The position numbers and the translations under genes are program-made. Shown piece by piece: positions 1 to 8,801 of a stretch of DNA of 64,000 nucleotides. This DNA is from Burkholderia savannae (GTDB lineage Bacteria; Pseudomonadota; Gammaproteobacteria; Burkholderiales; Burkholderiaceae), in contig NZ_CP013419.1 in assembly GCF_001524445.2 (NCBI RefSeq), positions 1 through 64,000 of the forward strand. Reading direction: 5' to 3'. Positions within the stretch are counted from its first letter, which is position 1. Each line of letters begins with the position of its first letter. The notes under the pieces are model-generated. The model saw nothing but the letters and a program-made list of their open reading frames with translations. It was not told the DNA's origin and made no database searches.

Positions 1-2
1 GC

Positions 3-176
3 TTCCGCTGGCAGTCGCCATTGCTCGCCAAGCTGCCGCCAAACATGGCGCTCGAATCGCTGAAGGTCGAACTGCGACTTAATGACGGCGCGGGCGCGAC
101 CACCGACAAGGAAACGGGCGACTCGCCGTATGGCGTCCACTTCACCGCGAAGGGAAAATACTATGTTTTCGATTAA
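3..176 (+). CDS. pilO: PilO-type pilus assembly protein, C-terminal end only
   Basis: This frame is open from the window edge and ends at the TAA at 174-176, giving the last 57 residues. The tail reads through a short beta-rich stretch and ends in K-Y-Y-V-F-D. It overlaps the start of the next gene by 14 bases, as expected for translational coupling in a pilus operon. The name comes from position: in R64/PAPI-1 type conjugative pilus operons pilO lies immediately before pilP. The fragment has no diagnostic motif of its own, so the identity is inferred from order. Confidence 0.6.
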   Translation, partial: FRWQSPLLAKLPPNMALESLKVELRLNDGAGATTDKETGDSPYGVHFTAKGKYYVFD

Positions 177-741
177 GCACGCACTCATCGCGGCGGGCGT
201 TGGTATTGCCGCGTCCGCTCATGCCGGCCCCGTCGGCGCCAGCCTGTCGATCGACGATATTGACCAGCTGGCGCGCGCGAACATCGCCCGTCAACTGAGC
301 GGGGGCGCGGTCGGTAACGGCATGCTGCCGCCTGGCGCCATGACGCAACTGCAACCGGGGATTGCCGCCAGCAGCGTTACTGCCGACGTTGCTCCGCAGC
401 CGCTCGAGAAGCCGGTGCGCCAGCCACGCGCGCATGGAGACCCGGTCACTTTTCTCGGCGCATTCAACGATGAAACTGGCGCACACGTCCTGTATTCGTA
501 CCGGGATGCAATCTACCCGGCGCGAGTCGGCGCGACGCTGCTCAACGGCTGGAGCGTCAAAGGCGTCGACGGCTATGCGGTGACGGTGGTCGAAGGAAAG
601 CGAGTTTGGAAGGAGCCGATTCGCGGTTCCGCACCGATCCAGTCGCCAGCGACGAACGCAATCCGCTCCCTCGTGGATCTGGCTTCGCCTCTCCCAGCGG
701 GCGCACCGCTACGGGGCGTTCCGCTTGGGGGGGGCCAATGA
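163..741 (+). CDS. pilP: Type IVb pilus biogenesis protein PilP
   Basis: A 192-residue protein that begins with a clear signal peptide (M-F-S-I-K-H, hydrophobic core, cleavage near A-S-A-H-A), so it is periplasmic. The ATG at 163 was chosen because the longer upstream frame starts inside pilO and would bury the signal peptide. The middle part has the T-F-L-G-A-F-N-D and Y-A-V-T-V-V-E-G-K-R type beta-strand pattern seen in conjugative PilP proteins, which connect the inner-membrane platform to the secretin. It overlaps the pilQ start (ATGA). The family call rests on the signal peptide, length and operon order. Confidence 0.75.
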   Translation: MFSIKHALIAAGVGIAASAHAGPVGASLSIDDIDQLARANIARQLSGGAVGNGMLPPGAMTQLQPGIAASSVTADVAPQPLEKPVRQPRAHGDPVTFLGAFNDETGAHVLYSYRDAIYPARVGATLLNGWSVKGVDGYAVTVVEGKRVWKEPIRGSAPIQSPATNAIRSLVDLASPLPAGAPLRGVPLGGGQ

Positions 742-3044
742 GTCTCTTCGCGGATATGGAATCACGGGAACCGGCGAAGCGCGGTCTACTTGGCCGACTC
801 AAGGCGTTCAAGGCCGGGTTCACCGATAGCTCGTCAGGCGCGGTGCCGATTGTCGGGCGGGAGCCGGTAGACGGCGGTGAACCGACAGTTGCAGTCGACG
901 GTCCGCGCGAGCCCCGTTTCAAAACGGCGAGCAAGCCGGTGAATCCCCGCCAGACGAATCAGGGCCATCCGATGACGATGGGCATGATGCTACGCCGCGC
1001 GCAGGAGGAAATAGAGGACGTCGCGGAATTCGACGAGGCAATCGGTTCGCATCGTGTCGCAGACAAGGACGTCTCGCCGTCCTGCGGATCTCCCAAGATG
1101 GAAGCGAGCGGTCTGCGTATTCCCGCTGAGTCCGATACGGCCACCTCGACCGTCGATGTGCGGGCGGATACAGTGCCTTCATCGGAACCCGAAGCGAGCA
1201 TGTGGGCCGAGCGAGCGGCTGACCCGGAGCATGGGTCAACGCGCGTGACAGAACCGACCGAACCGCCTGCTGCGGACGCCGTGCAGGAAAGTGAATCCGC
1301 TTTGCACCGGCCTGCCGATTACGACGAGTCGCCGACGGTGCGACGCATCGGCATGGATGTGACCGAGGCACCGGACGTGTCGATCGAGACGGGACGACCG
1401 CGCCTGGTGCATGCCGACTCGCTGACTTTCAAGCGCGTGTTGTGCCAACGCGAGGAAAGCGCGGCGCTTGCCGTGACCGAATTGGCTCGCCGCGAATTCA
1501 TCGCCGTCGAACTGCAGGCCGGTATCTCGATCGTGGTATCGACGCAGCGTTTCCACGAAAGCCAGTTGTACGCGACCTATCTGAAGGACCTCGCGCGCGC
1601 GGACATTTCCGTGCATGAAGAGATGGTCGCGGACGAGGACGTCATCGCGGCGCTTTACAGCAAGGAGAAGCAGCGCGCCTCGACAACCGTACCAGAGTCA
1701 TCTCGCGCGATCGGGGCCTTCCGTGACGTGATCGAAGCAGCGAAAGCGTACGGGGCTGGCGACGTGCATTGGGAATATCGGGAGTTTGCCGACGATGTCG
1801 AGCTGCGTTTGCGCGTCGACGGCGACCTGTACTCGTATCGAAAAATGCCCAAGGCGCTGGTGCGCCGTGCGTTGTCGGCCGCCTATCAGGATCTCGTTCA
1901 ACGCAACACGAACTCAGGCGAAACGTTCCAGCCGACGGCGCCGCAGTCCGCGATGATCCCGCTCGTAGCGCATATGGATCTCCTCAATATCCGCTGGCAG
2001 AGCACACCCCTTGTTGGCGGGTTCGATGTCGCGCTCCGTTTGCTCGACGGCAACTTCAAGCATGTGAAGGTACTGCTTCCGCACGAGATGGGGCTCGAGG
2101 CGAGCCAGCTGGAGATCCTCGATAGTCTCGGAAAAGTGACGGGCGGCGCCACTTTCCTGACCGGGGAGACTGGATCGGCGAAGACGACGTTGCTGCGAGC
2201 GATGTCGTACCTCGTGCCGAATCGCGATCGCATCAAGCAGTTCGCGGTCAACGAGCCATCCGAGGTACCCGCGCCTTGGCTTTCCGATATTTCGATTCAG
2301 CGCCGCCCGGGTGAGACCGAAGAGGACGCGAATCGCAAGATCGTCGAAGTGATTCGCACGCTGATGCGGATGGACCCCGACGACCTGACGATCGGCGAAG
2401 TCCGCGATTCGGTGTTGGCAGGTCTGGTCGCCGAACTCGCGCTGACCGGGCATCCGGTACGCACCACGCTGCACGGCAATAGCATCCTCGGTGCTGTGAT
2501 GCGACTGGTCGGTGGCCGACTGAAACTGCCGATGGATGAGGTGGCCTCGGGCAGTTTTCTGAACGCGGTCGGCAACCAGAAGCTGATCCCGATTCTTTGC
2601 CCCCACTGCAAGCGGCCGGCCCGCGAAGTGCTGTCGCCAGGACAGATTGCGACGCTGGAGCGCAAGTTCGGTCTGGACACGTCCACCATGGCTTGCCGGG
2701 ACGAGGACGGTTGCGAGCATTGCCGTCGCCCGGGCCTGTTCACCCGTTCGGGAAAGGTGGCGGCCGGCATCAAGGGGCAGACGCTGGCGATGGAGCTTTA
2801 CCGCCCGACCCCCGAGTTCCTCGAGCGCGTTTCAGCGCGTGACTGGCGCGGTGCGGAGCATTTATGGCGAACCAGTCGCAAGAGCGACTTCGCCGATGCC
2901 GACATGACCGGCAAGACTGTCTATGAGCACGCGTTGTACAAGGCCTCGCGCGGACTCATCGATCCGCGGTTTATCGATGAGTCCATGTGCGCGTTCGATG
3001 CATACCGCGTGGCGCCGGATTCGGATGGGGTGATTCCGTCGTGA
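738..3044 (+). CDS. pilQ: Type IVb pilus assembly ATPase PilQ (GspE/PilB family)
   Basis: Cytoplasmic secretion ATPase powering pilus assembly. From the ATG at 738, which overlaps the pilP stop, the protein has 768 residues. Residues 1 to about 200 are low-complexity and acidic, longer than in R64 PilQ. The T2SSE core follows, with a Walker A motif T-G-E-T-G-S-A-K-T-T near residue 478, a Walker B-like L-T-I-G-E-V-R-D, and a histidine box around T-G-H-P-V-R-T-T-L-H-G. Two Cys pairs (C-P-H-C and C-E-H-C) form a probable zinc-binding domain. The next gene starts inside its stop codon. Confidence 0.92.
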   Translation: MSLFADMESREPAKRGLLGRLKAFKAGFTDSSSGAVPIVGREPVDGGEPTVAVDGPREPRFKTASKPVNPRQTNQGHPMTMGMMLRRAQEEIEDVAEFDEAIGSHRVADKDVSPSCGSPKMEASGLRIPAESDTATSTVDVRADTVPSSEPEASMWAERAADPEHGSTRVTEPTEPPAADAVQESESALHRPADYDESPTVRRIGMDVTEAPDVSIETGRPRLVHADSLTFKRVLCQREESAALAVTELARREFIAVELQAGISIVVSTQRFHESQLYATYLKDLARADISVHEEMVADEDVIAALYSKEKQRASTTVPESSRAIGAFRDVIEAAKAYGAGDVHWEYREFADDVELRLRVDGDLYSYRKMPKALVRRALSAAYQDLVQRNTNSGETFQPTAPQSAMIPLVAHMDLLNIRWQSTPLVGGFDVALRLLDGNFKHVKVLLPHEMGLEASQLEILDSLGKVTGGATFLTGETGSAKTTLLRAMSYLVPNRDRIKQFAVNEPSEVPAPWLSDISIQRRPGETEEDANRKIVEVIRTLMRMDPDDLTIGEVRDSVLAGLVAELALTGHPVRTTLHGNSILGAVMRLVGGRLKLPMDEVASGSFLNAVGNQKLIPILCPHCKRPAREVLSPGQIATLERKFGLDTSTMACRDEDGCEHCRRPGLFTRSGKVAAGIKGQTLAMELYRPTPEFLERVSARDWRGAEHLWRTSRKSDFADADMTGKTVYEHALYKASRGLIDPRFIDESMCAFDAYRVAPDSDGVIPS

Positions 3045-4174
3045 TCAAGTCGCTCGTCTACTCGGTGTTCATGATGCTCCCGGCGAATGAGCGACTGCGC
3101 GTGGCAACGTTGCGGTTCCGTGCGATGCGCGAAATGTTCTATCGCGAAACGCGTCTCGACGTTGCCAAGAAGGGCTTGCGCAACAGCGAAACGTTGCTCG
3201 AGCGACTAACGACACTCGAGACTCGTCATCGTTCGCGCAAGAACCTTACATGGCCGGTGTTCCAGAAGATCGCGCAGCGCATGCGCGCCGGCGACGATTT
3301 CGCGACCGCGATCAAGTCGTTTATCCCGAACGACGAATTCGTGCTGCTTGAACTGGCAGGCCAATCGCCGCGCGACGATGCAGCGATCCGCGGTCTCGAA
3401 CTCGCGGAGATGGCGGCGAACGCGAAGGGCGTGCTGTCTGCGACGACATCGATGCAGATGGCGTATCCCGTCTTCCTGATCGTCTATCTCTATGCGTTCT
3501 GCGTGCTGTTCGGCTCGGAGATTTTGCCGGCGACACTGGACGTGCAGCCGCTCGAAAGATGGTCGGCCTTTGGCCAGTTCATCTACGCCTTCGACACGTT
3601 TTGTGCCGACTACTGGTGGCTGACGAGTTCCGTCGTCGGAGGGATGGTGGCCGGCTATTTCCAAACACTGAAGCGGTGGACGGGCGAGTTCCGGAACCGA
3701 GTCGATGCGATGCCGCTGATGTGGCGCAATCGCCGCGACCTTCGTGCGGCGCTGCTAATCGTATCGCTGGCCGGTCTGTTCGATTCCGGTCTGACACTGC
3801 GCGCCACTCTGGACAAGCTCGCGAAGTCGGCCGACCCATGGATGCGTTGGCACCTCCGGAAGATGAGCGCGCGGCTGACGGCCAATCCTGACAAGCCGAT
3901 GCATGCGCTCGACACCGGCATCTTCTCGGAAACCACCATCGACATCATGACCGATGCTGCAGGGCGTGATCAGTTCGTCGAGTCCATCAAGGATCTTGGT
4001 CAGCACTCGCTCACGCGGGTGGTCGAGGCGGTGCGCCGCAACGCGAAGGTCACTCACTACGTGTTGCTGGCCGGTGCAGTCCTGATGTTCCTTGTGTTCG
4101 GCCTGGGTTCTTACTTCGCAACGGGGGCCGTCGCATTCGATGGCGCGTCTACCTCTCTCAACCAAAAATTCTAG
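3041..4174 (+). CDS. pilR: Type IVb pilus inner-membrane platform protein PilR (GspF family)
   Basis: A 377-residue multi-pass protein of the T2SSF/GspF family that forms the inner-membrane platform on which PilQ acts. The GTG at 3041 overlaps the pilQ stop (GTGA) and is preferred over the longer frame. Hydrophobic segments occur near Y-P-V-F-L-I-V-Y-L-Y-A-F, W-W-L-T-S-S-V-V-G-G and Y-V-L-L-A-G-A-V-L-M-F-L, matching the usual three to four membrane spans. Two repeated cytoplasmic domains flank the first span, as in the family. Confidence 0.88.
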   Translation: MIKSLVYSVFMMLPANERLRVATLRFRAMREMFYRETRLDVAKKGLRNSETLLERLTTLETRHRSRKNLTWPVFQKIAQRMRAGDDFATAIKSFIPNDEFVLLELAGQSPRDDAAIRGLELAEMAANAKGVLSATTSMQMAYPVFLIVYLYAFCVLFGSEILPATLDVQPLERWSAFGQFIYAFDTFCADYWWLTSSVVGGMVAGYFQTLKRWTGEFRNRVDAMPLMWRNRRDLRAALLIVSLAGLFDSGLTLRATLDKLAKSADPWMRWHLRKMSARLTANPDKPMHALDTGIFSETTIDIMTDAAGRDQFVESIKDLGQHSLTRVVEAVRRNAKVTHYVLLAGAVLMFLVFGLGSYFATGAVAFDGASTSLNQKF

Positions 4175-4185
4175 GAGCCACTGAC

Positions 4186-4779
4186 TTGAACAAGATCAAC
4201 AAGCCTGAACTGCAGAAGCATCCGTACATCGGCAAGGGACGTCACAAACAAAAGGGGGAGCTGTCGCTGGTTGAAGCCGCGGGCGTAATGGCGGCTGCCG
4301 CGTTGATCGCGCTGGTCGTCTACATGGGCCGGGGTTACGTGATGGACCGCATCCACGCAATGCAGTTCAAGAGCGAGGCGCAGTACTTCCGCAGCGGGAT
4401 TCAGGACGCAACCTCCGGCGAAATTGACTTCTCGGGCGTCACGATGCTGACGCTTACGCAGAACCGTGCGTTCGACACCGCCGGCCGTCGCCTGAACAAG
4501 ACGTCCGGTGCGCTGACGGGCATTTTCGGCGGGGCCGTTACGGCGGCCCCGGCGACCGTGACCGCGACAAATGATGCGGTCGCGGTGACGTACCCGGTTC
4601 CGGCAACGGTCTGCGCGCTCTCGGCGGATTCGATTTCGGAGGCGTACACGCAGGTCAAGGTGAACAACACGACGATCTCCGGCCCGGCGACGACGTTTAA
4701 TTCGAGCGCGGCAGCGACGGCGTGCGCGTCGGCGGGCGCGATCGCCAGCGTCATCCTGTACGCGACCAAAGACAATTAA
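4186..4779 (+). CDS. pilS: Major type IVb prepilin PilS
   Basis: The probable main pilus subunit, 197 residues. It starts at a TTG with an AGGAG ribosome site about 9 bases upstream. A charged leader (K-Q-K-G-E) is followed by L-S-L-V-E and a long hydrophobic helix, the usual prepilin layout with glutamate at mature position 5 if processing falls just before L-S-L-V-E. The C-terminal half is a Thr/Ala/Ser-rich globular head with two Cys that could form the D-loop disulphide. It lies between pilR and pilV. pilT (transglycosylase) and pilU (prepilin peptidase), which normally lie here, are absent. Confidence 0.85.
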   Translation: MNKINKPELQKHPYIGKGRHKQKGELSLVEAAGVMAAAALIALVVYMGRGYVMDRIHAMQFKSEAQYFRSGIQDATSGEIDFSGVTMLTLTQNRAFDTAGRRLNKTSGALTGIFGGAVTAAPATVTATNDAVAVTYPVPATVCALSADSISEAYTQVKVNNTTISGPATTFNSSAAATACASAGAIASVILYATKDN

Positions 4780-4788
4780 GGACCGACG

Positions 4789-5991
4789 ATGCTCAGCATC
4801 ATTGAAGTCGTGATCGTGCTGGTCGCTGCGGCGCTCATAACGCTGCAAGGCATTCAGCGTGACGTCGAGAAGCGTCGGCAGGACGTGCTGAGCGTCGAGG
4901 GGAAAAACCAGGCGGTGATCAATGCCGCGTTGTCGAACTGGGTGACGGACAAGTACGGCATGCTGGTGGAGCAGATGGTTGGGGGAAAGTCCACGTCCGT
5001 CACGCCACCGACGTTCGCCGAACTGCGTGCCGGCGGGTATTTGAAGGCGGACTACGCGGCCGGGCCGTTCTGGGGCGGTAGCTACATGATCCAGATGAAC
5101 GTCGGCCCGGACAACTGTGCGACCGGCACGACGTCGTGCAAGGTGAGCTACGTCTTCTATTCGTCGCAGCCGGTGACCAGGTTCGGTCAACCGGACGTTG
5201 CCGGTGCCGGCATCGTGGCTCAGGCGGCCGGGAATGGATTCGGGTTCTCCACGACCCAAAATTCGACCACGGTGCGCGGCCTCAACGGGGCGTGGGCGGC
5301 CACTAATCCTGTGCCGGGCGCGCCGGCGGGCGTCGTGATGGCAACGAACGGCCCGTCGTCGGACGGGAGCTCCGTGTTTATCCGGCGCGACGGCTCACTG
5401 AAATGGACGGGCAGTCAGGACGTCAACGGTGTCGACCTGCACAACGTTCGCAACATCGACGCGACCGGCACGATCGCGGCGCCGACGCTGGCCGCGTCGA
5501 ACGTGGCAGTAAGCAACGCGGTGCGGACGCCGGGAACGTTGGTCGTACAGAACGCGGTGGGTGATGCGCCTGCGCCGATTTCGACAGGCGACAGTACGGT
5601 GAATGGGCAACTGCATGCCACACAGACGATCACGCCGGGCGCGATCGCGACGCCGCGGACGTCATGTCCTGAGAACGGCGCGGCCGCACAGAACAGTGAT
5701 GGGCGCGGGCAATGGTTGTCGTGCCAGGACCACGTTTGGTTGCCGATCGGTGGTCCGGCGCTTCGGCACGGCTATTTCATGGTTCAGAACGGCTGGGGTG
5801 TTCCCGCGCCGAGCTGCGCTGGAGGAGGGACGCCGCAGATCGTATTCAGCCCGGTCTCCTTCTACGTCAACCCAACGGCGACGGTCAACGTCTCGGCGTC
5901 GGGTAGTGGACCGTGGACCGTCTGGATCACGGACGGAAGCGGCAACGGCGTCAGTGGCTCCGCCGTGGTTGAAACCTACTGTACATACTAG
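4789..5991 (+). CDS. pilV: PilV-type minor pilin / pilus-tip adhesin
   Basis: A 400-residue protein starting nine bases after pilS. Its N-terminus begins directly with L-S-I-I-E followed by a hydrophobic helix, as in PilV proteins, and the body has the Gly/Thr/Asn-rich beta character of that family, including V-N-G-Q-L-H-A-T and N-G-A-A-A-Q-N. The C-terminal domain from about residue 330 has several Cys and ends C-T-Y. It would be the receptor-binding tip, which R64-type elements diversify with a shufflon. No rci recombinase and no repeated alternative 3' ends follow, so this tip appears fixed. Confidence 0.82.
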   Translation: MLSIIEVVIVLVAAALITLQGIQRDVEKRRQDVLSVEGKNQAVINAALSNWVTDKYGMLVEQMVGGKSTSVTPPTFAELRAGGYLKADYAAGPFWGGSYMIQMNVGPDNCATGTTSCKVSYVFYSSQPVTRFGQPDVAGAGIVAQAAGNGFGFSTTQNSTTVRGLNGAWAATNPVPGAPAGVVMATNGPSSDGSSVFIRRDGSLKWTGSQDVNGVDLHNVRNIDATGTIAAPTLAASNVAVSNAVRTPGTLVVQNAVGDAPAPISTGDSTVNGQLHATQTITPGAIATPRTSCPENGAAAQNSDGRGQWLSCQDHVWLPIGGPALRHGYFMVQNGWGVPAPSCAGGGTPQIVFSPVSFYVNPTATVNVSASGSGPWTVWITDGSGNGVSGSAVVETYCTY

Positions 5992-6002
5992 GGGCGTGGT
6001 AC

Positions 6003-6686
6003 GTGAAGAGATGGGAAGGATGGGCGCTGGGGACCGTGCTGATGGTCGGGGCGACGAGCACTTTTTCTGAAGGCGGCTGCCAATCGGGATTTACGCCTCG
6101 GATGTATCCGTTCTACGACCGAGCTGGTCAGTACATCGGGATGCGGCCGATGTGCGCACCGATCCCGTGTACGCCGGGGTATCAGGATTCGACCTGTGCC
6201 GTCCCGTTAAGAAATGCGGCGATTCCTCAACCGCAGTGTCAGACGGGACCAGGATGGTCGACGGCGGCGGCAGCAGTGTGGCAGGGCTCGCGATGGTCGG
6301 CGCCCCAATGCAGCTATCAACCGCCGCCGTCGTGTCCGACGGGGTATACGCAGACGTCCGCACCCCAGTGGAATGGCAGTAGCTGGACTAGCCTTGGATG
6401 TGCACCACCAGCGCAGGAACCTCGACCTCCGGTTGATCCGAAGAGCCAATGTACCGCGTCTGTGTCTGCGAACGGTTACAGGCTTGGCCCCAATGCGCAG
6501 TACGTAGTTCAGACGATCTTCTCGCCCGGTATGACCGTTGTAAAAATCCAGCCAGTCCTAGGGCCGAGATACGACGCCGGGTCTTTCTACACGAATGAAT
6601 GGCAATACGCTTGCTTCTTCGACAAAGATGGAAACATGTACCGGTGGTGGACCTATGAATGGTGGGTCTGGCATTCGGATCGGTAG
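6003..6686 (+). CDS. Secreted Cys/Trp-rich protein of unknown function in the pilus operon
   Basis: A 227-residue protein read from a GTG at 6003, 11 bases after pilV. The N-terminus looks like a signal sequence (short positive start, then W-A-L-G-T-V-L-M-V-G-A). The middle has two repeats of the pattern W-x-G-S-x-W-(S/T)-x-x-x-C separated by Pro-rich Cys-containing linkers, suggesting small disulphide-bonded modules. The C-terminus is rich in Trp and Tyr. No known family was recognised. Its place at the end of the pil operon suggests a role in pilus-tip function or mating-pair recognition, which is inference. Confidence 0.6.
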   Translation: MKRWEGWALGTVLMVGATSTFSEGGCQSGFTPRMYPFYDRAGQYIGMRPMCAPIPCTPGYQDSTCAVPLRNAAIPQPQCQTGPGWSTAAAAVWQGSRWSAPQCSYQPPPSCPTGYTQTSAPQWNGSSWTSLGCAPPAQEPRPPVDPKSQCTASVSANGYRLGPNAQYVVQTIFSPGMTVVKIQPVLGPRYDAGSFYTNEWQYACFFDKDGNMYRWWTYEWWVWHSDR

Positions 6687-6710
6687 TGGGTCGACAGGTC
6701 GAAAACGCTA

Positions 6711-6735
6711 GGAAGCCTGCTGTAAGCGGGCCTCC
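6711..6735. terminator. Possible shared terminator hairpin between convergent genes
   Basis: A 10-bp stem with one mismatch and a T-G-T-A-A loop lies in the 62-base gap where the pil operon and the minus-strand CAP lipoprotein gene converge. The T-tract is weak on both strands, so termination activity is uncertain. Confidence 0.4.
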
Positions 6736-6748
6736 TTGCTTGCGAAAG

Positions 6749-7879
6749 TTAGGCTTTCGTGGTGAACGACCAAGTCTTGGTGACCGCAGTCGGACCGCTG
6801 ATGCTCGTTCGTATGCCCGAGAACGAAGCGGTATAGCGCGTATTCGGTGAGAGCGGCCCCAGCGGCAGAAGGGCAACCACACCTGAGGCCAACAGGCGGT
6901 TCGGATCTGAGATCACTCCGGTAGATCCCGCGACGGCCGAATTAGGGACAAGGATCCGACTCGGAACGACGGTCCCGTCCGCAGCGGTGAGCGTCATGGA
7001 CATCACGTTAAGGACTTGGCCCGAGGCTGAGACCCCGACGCGCAGAAGCAAAGGTCGTCCAGGTTGCAGAACGTCTGGCGCAGGATTCGGCGACTCTGCT
7101 GCCATCGAAACAGCGACGCCCATCTCATTGTCGTACGGCGACGTCGCGATGACGTTCGATGGCAACTGTTGTCCGCCACTCGTGAGAAGACCGTCCAATT
7201 GGGTGGAACCATTTACGCCGGCAGTTTGCCCGAAGTCGAAAACGCAAGCGAACGAACCTTGGGTGAGATTCTGCTGGTATCCGATTCCGATCGTTTGCTG
7301 CGTGAAAGTGACCGACTGAAGGTGATAGACCGAACTCAGCGCTTGATCGATACAGTCGTCGGCGTCGGCAGCTGTACTGTTATGCATCAAGCCGGCGGCG
7401 ACATTTTCTCCAATTGCTTCGGTCGCTGGGGCGCCCGCTTTTCGAGCGCGGCTCAGCGGCGTCGCCTCGTAGTAGTTCGCGAGAGTCGGAAGCTCGTCGT
7501 GCGACAGAGCAGTGATTGCGCCTGACGCCAAGTTCGAGTTGATGTAGAGCGCATGTGCCTGCGCCGCTCGATCGAGAATCGAATCTTGGGCGAGGAGGCC
7601 GACACCCATTGCGGCGCGGTAGTTGTTCAGCTTCGTGTACGCGTAGAAAGCCATTGAGTCAGCGGCGTATGTCGACGGGCCGACCGACGTCTGAGGCGGA
7701 ACGACGCCAGCCGTGTTGCCCCCGGTGTTTGACCCATTCGAGCCGTTACCTGAGCTGTTGTCCGTCGGCGTGCTGCCGCCGCCGTCGCCACCGCCACCGC
7801 CACCGCCACCGCAGGCTGCGAGCGTGAGCACCGCCGCTGTCGCGAGTGCGGAAAGGCTGATAGTCGTGATTCCCTTCAT
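6749..7879 (-). CDS. CAP (SCP/PR-1)-domain lipoprotein
   Basis: A predicted surface or periplasmic lipoprotein of 376 residues. The ATG at 7879 was chosen because it gives a clean lipoprotein signal ending L-T-L-A-A-C-G, with an AGGAC ribosome site upstream; the longer frame has no signal. A Gly/Ser/Asn linker follows the Cys. The CAP domain starts near M-A-F-Y-A-Y-T-K-L-N-N-Y-R and includes R-A-A-Q-A-H-A-L-Y, S-H-D-E and A-I-G-E-N-V-A-A-G, the CAP1/CAP2-like signatures. The C-terminal part resembles a beta-sandwich domain. It faces the pil operon tail-to-tail and has the shared TTGACT-N17-TGG motif upstream. Confidence 0.82.
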   Translation of the reverse strand: MKGITTISLSALATAAVLTLAACGGGGGGGGDGGGSTPTDNSSGNGSNGSNTGGNTAGVVPPQTSVGPSTYAADSMAFYAYTKLNNYRAAMGVGLLAQDSILDRAAQAHALYINSNLASGAITALSHDELPTLANYYEATPLSRARKAGAPATEAIGENVAAGLMHNSTAADADDCIDQALSSVYHLQSVTFTQQTIGIGYQQNLTQGSFACVFDFGQTAGVNGSTQLDGLLTSGGQQLPSNVIATSPYDNEMGVAVSMAAESPNPAPDVLQPGRPLLLRVGVSASGQVLNVMSMTLTAADGTVVPSRILVPNSAVAGSTGVISDPNRLLASGVVALLPLGPLSPNTRYTASFSGIRTSISGPTAVTKTWSFTTKA

Positions 7880-7930
7880 CGTCTTGGTCCTCGTTTTGTT
7901 GTCGGGTGCGCCGATTGCGAACCCTTGATT

Positions 7931-7965
7931 CCATGGTATCGACGGGCAGACGAAGTCAAGTTCTC
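7931..7965 (-). promoter_or_regulatory. Shared GAGAACTTGACT-N17-CCATGG motif (site 1 of 4)
   Basis: On the minus strand this reads G-A-A-C-T-T-G-A-C-T, exactly 17 bases, then a hexamer ending T-G-G, about 50 bases before the CAP lipoprotein start. The same arrangement occurs at three other sites (16123, 27114, 41528). The TTGACT half matches a sigma-70 -35 box, but the -10 position is poor, suggesting an activator-dependent promoter. Confidence 0.55.
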
Positions 7966-8061
7966 GTGGCCGTCGGCCCATTTTTTAAACGGCCGGGCGA
8001 GCCGAAAAAACGCCAATTCTAATTTACGGAATGATTACATCAGACTTAAGGGGCCATGGCG

Positions 8062-8089
8062 AAAAAAAATCCCGCCACTGGGCGGGATT
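8062..8089 (-). terminator. Rho-independent terminator
   Basis: On the minus strand this is an A-A-T-C-C-C-G-C-C stem, a C-A-G-T loop, the matching arm and a run of eight T, about 130 bases beyond the stop of the small lipoprotein gene. The stem and loop are repeated almost exactly at 9078-9108. Confidence 0.85.
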
Positions 8090-8218
8090 CAAGGTCTGGT
8101 TTTCATCTGGTCGGCGGTGGGTGATCATGAAGGGCACCGGTGGCCATACGACCCTTGCCTTTCGTCATCGTGTGCGCTTCGTGCCTGCGACTATTTGTAT
8201 TTCGCACGGCAGTGGGCA

Positions 8219-8644
8219 CTACATCTTTACGACTTCGATCGGGCCACCCATCATGATGATGATCATGTATCCAGTGGAAGTCTTGAAATTTCCTGCGGTG
8301 AAGCCTGGCTTGACTTTCGCAAACATGATTACTCGATCGACAAGACCGGTGAACGATTCGTCGGTCTTCGATTTCATCAATTCCTCGAAAAGTTCGCGAG
8401 GGAATTTTTGGGCTACCTGAGAGCTTTTCTCCCACGAGCCTTTGTGTTCGTAGCTAAAGATGTACCCCGCGTCAGTTTTCTCGACCCTGAAAGCAGGCGC
8501 TATCTTCCCTTTCTGAGCGATTCCGAATTCCCCAACAAGGGGATCACTGGCAATGGTCGACGAAGGGGAGTCACCTTTAGTGCATGCGACGAGAAGGGTG
8601 GCAAGGAGCAACGCAGAAGCAAGCCCCGAGAAAATTCGATTCAT
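8219..8644 (-). CDS. Small lipoprotein of unknown function
   Basis: A 141-residue protein with a lipoprotein signal peptide: the hydrophobic core ends L-L-V-A-C-T-K, so Cys21 would be acylated. An AGGAGA ribosome site precedes the ATG at 8644. The mature part is a soluble domain with no recognised family, ending in an unusual hydrophobic stretch (M-I-I-I-M-M-G-G). It sits between a terminator and a decayed duplicate of the gene at 9121-9486, so it may be a cassette inserted into that duplicated block. Function unknown. Confidence 0.7.
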   Translation of the reverse strand: MNRIFSGLASALLLATLLVACTKGDSPSSTIASDPLVGEFGIAQKGKIAPAFRVEKTDAGYIFSYEHKGSWEKSSQVAQKFPRELFEELMKSKTDESFTGLVDRVIMFAKVKPGFTAGNFKTSTGYMIIIMMGGPIEVVKM

Positions 8645-8801
8645 TTGTTTTTTGGTCTCCTGGTAGAGCTGGAACTAGCGACGAGCATCACGCTTCGAGC
8701 ACGATTGTATATCTCTATCTGATTCGACATGCGCATGGGAAAGTGAATGACCCGCCATCGGCGGGAAGCAAATTCTGATGCTCCTCCGGTCTTGCGCTGC
8801 C

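Noticed and set aside
1914..2720. 268-residue minus-strand frame inside pilQ
   Set aside because: Antisense shadow; pilQ motifs are unambiguous.
5391..6686. Shufflon segments after pilV
   Set aside because: No repeated short recombination sites, no alternative inverted pilV ends and no rci-type recombinase nearby.
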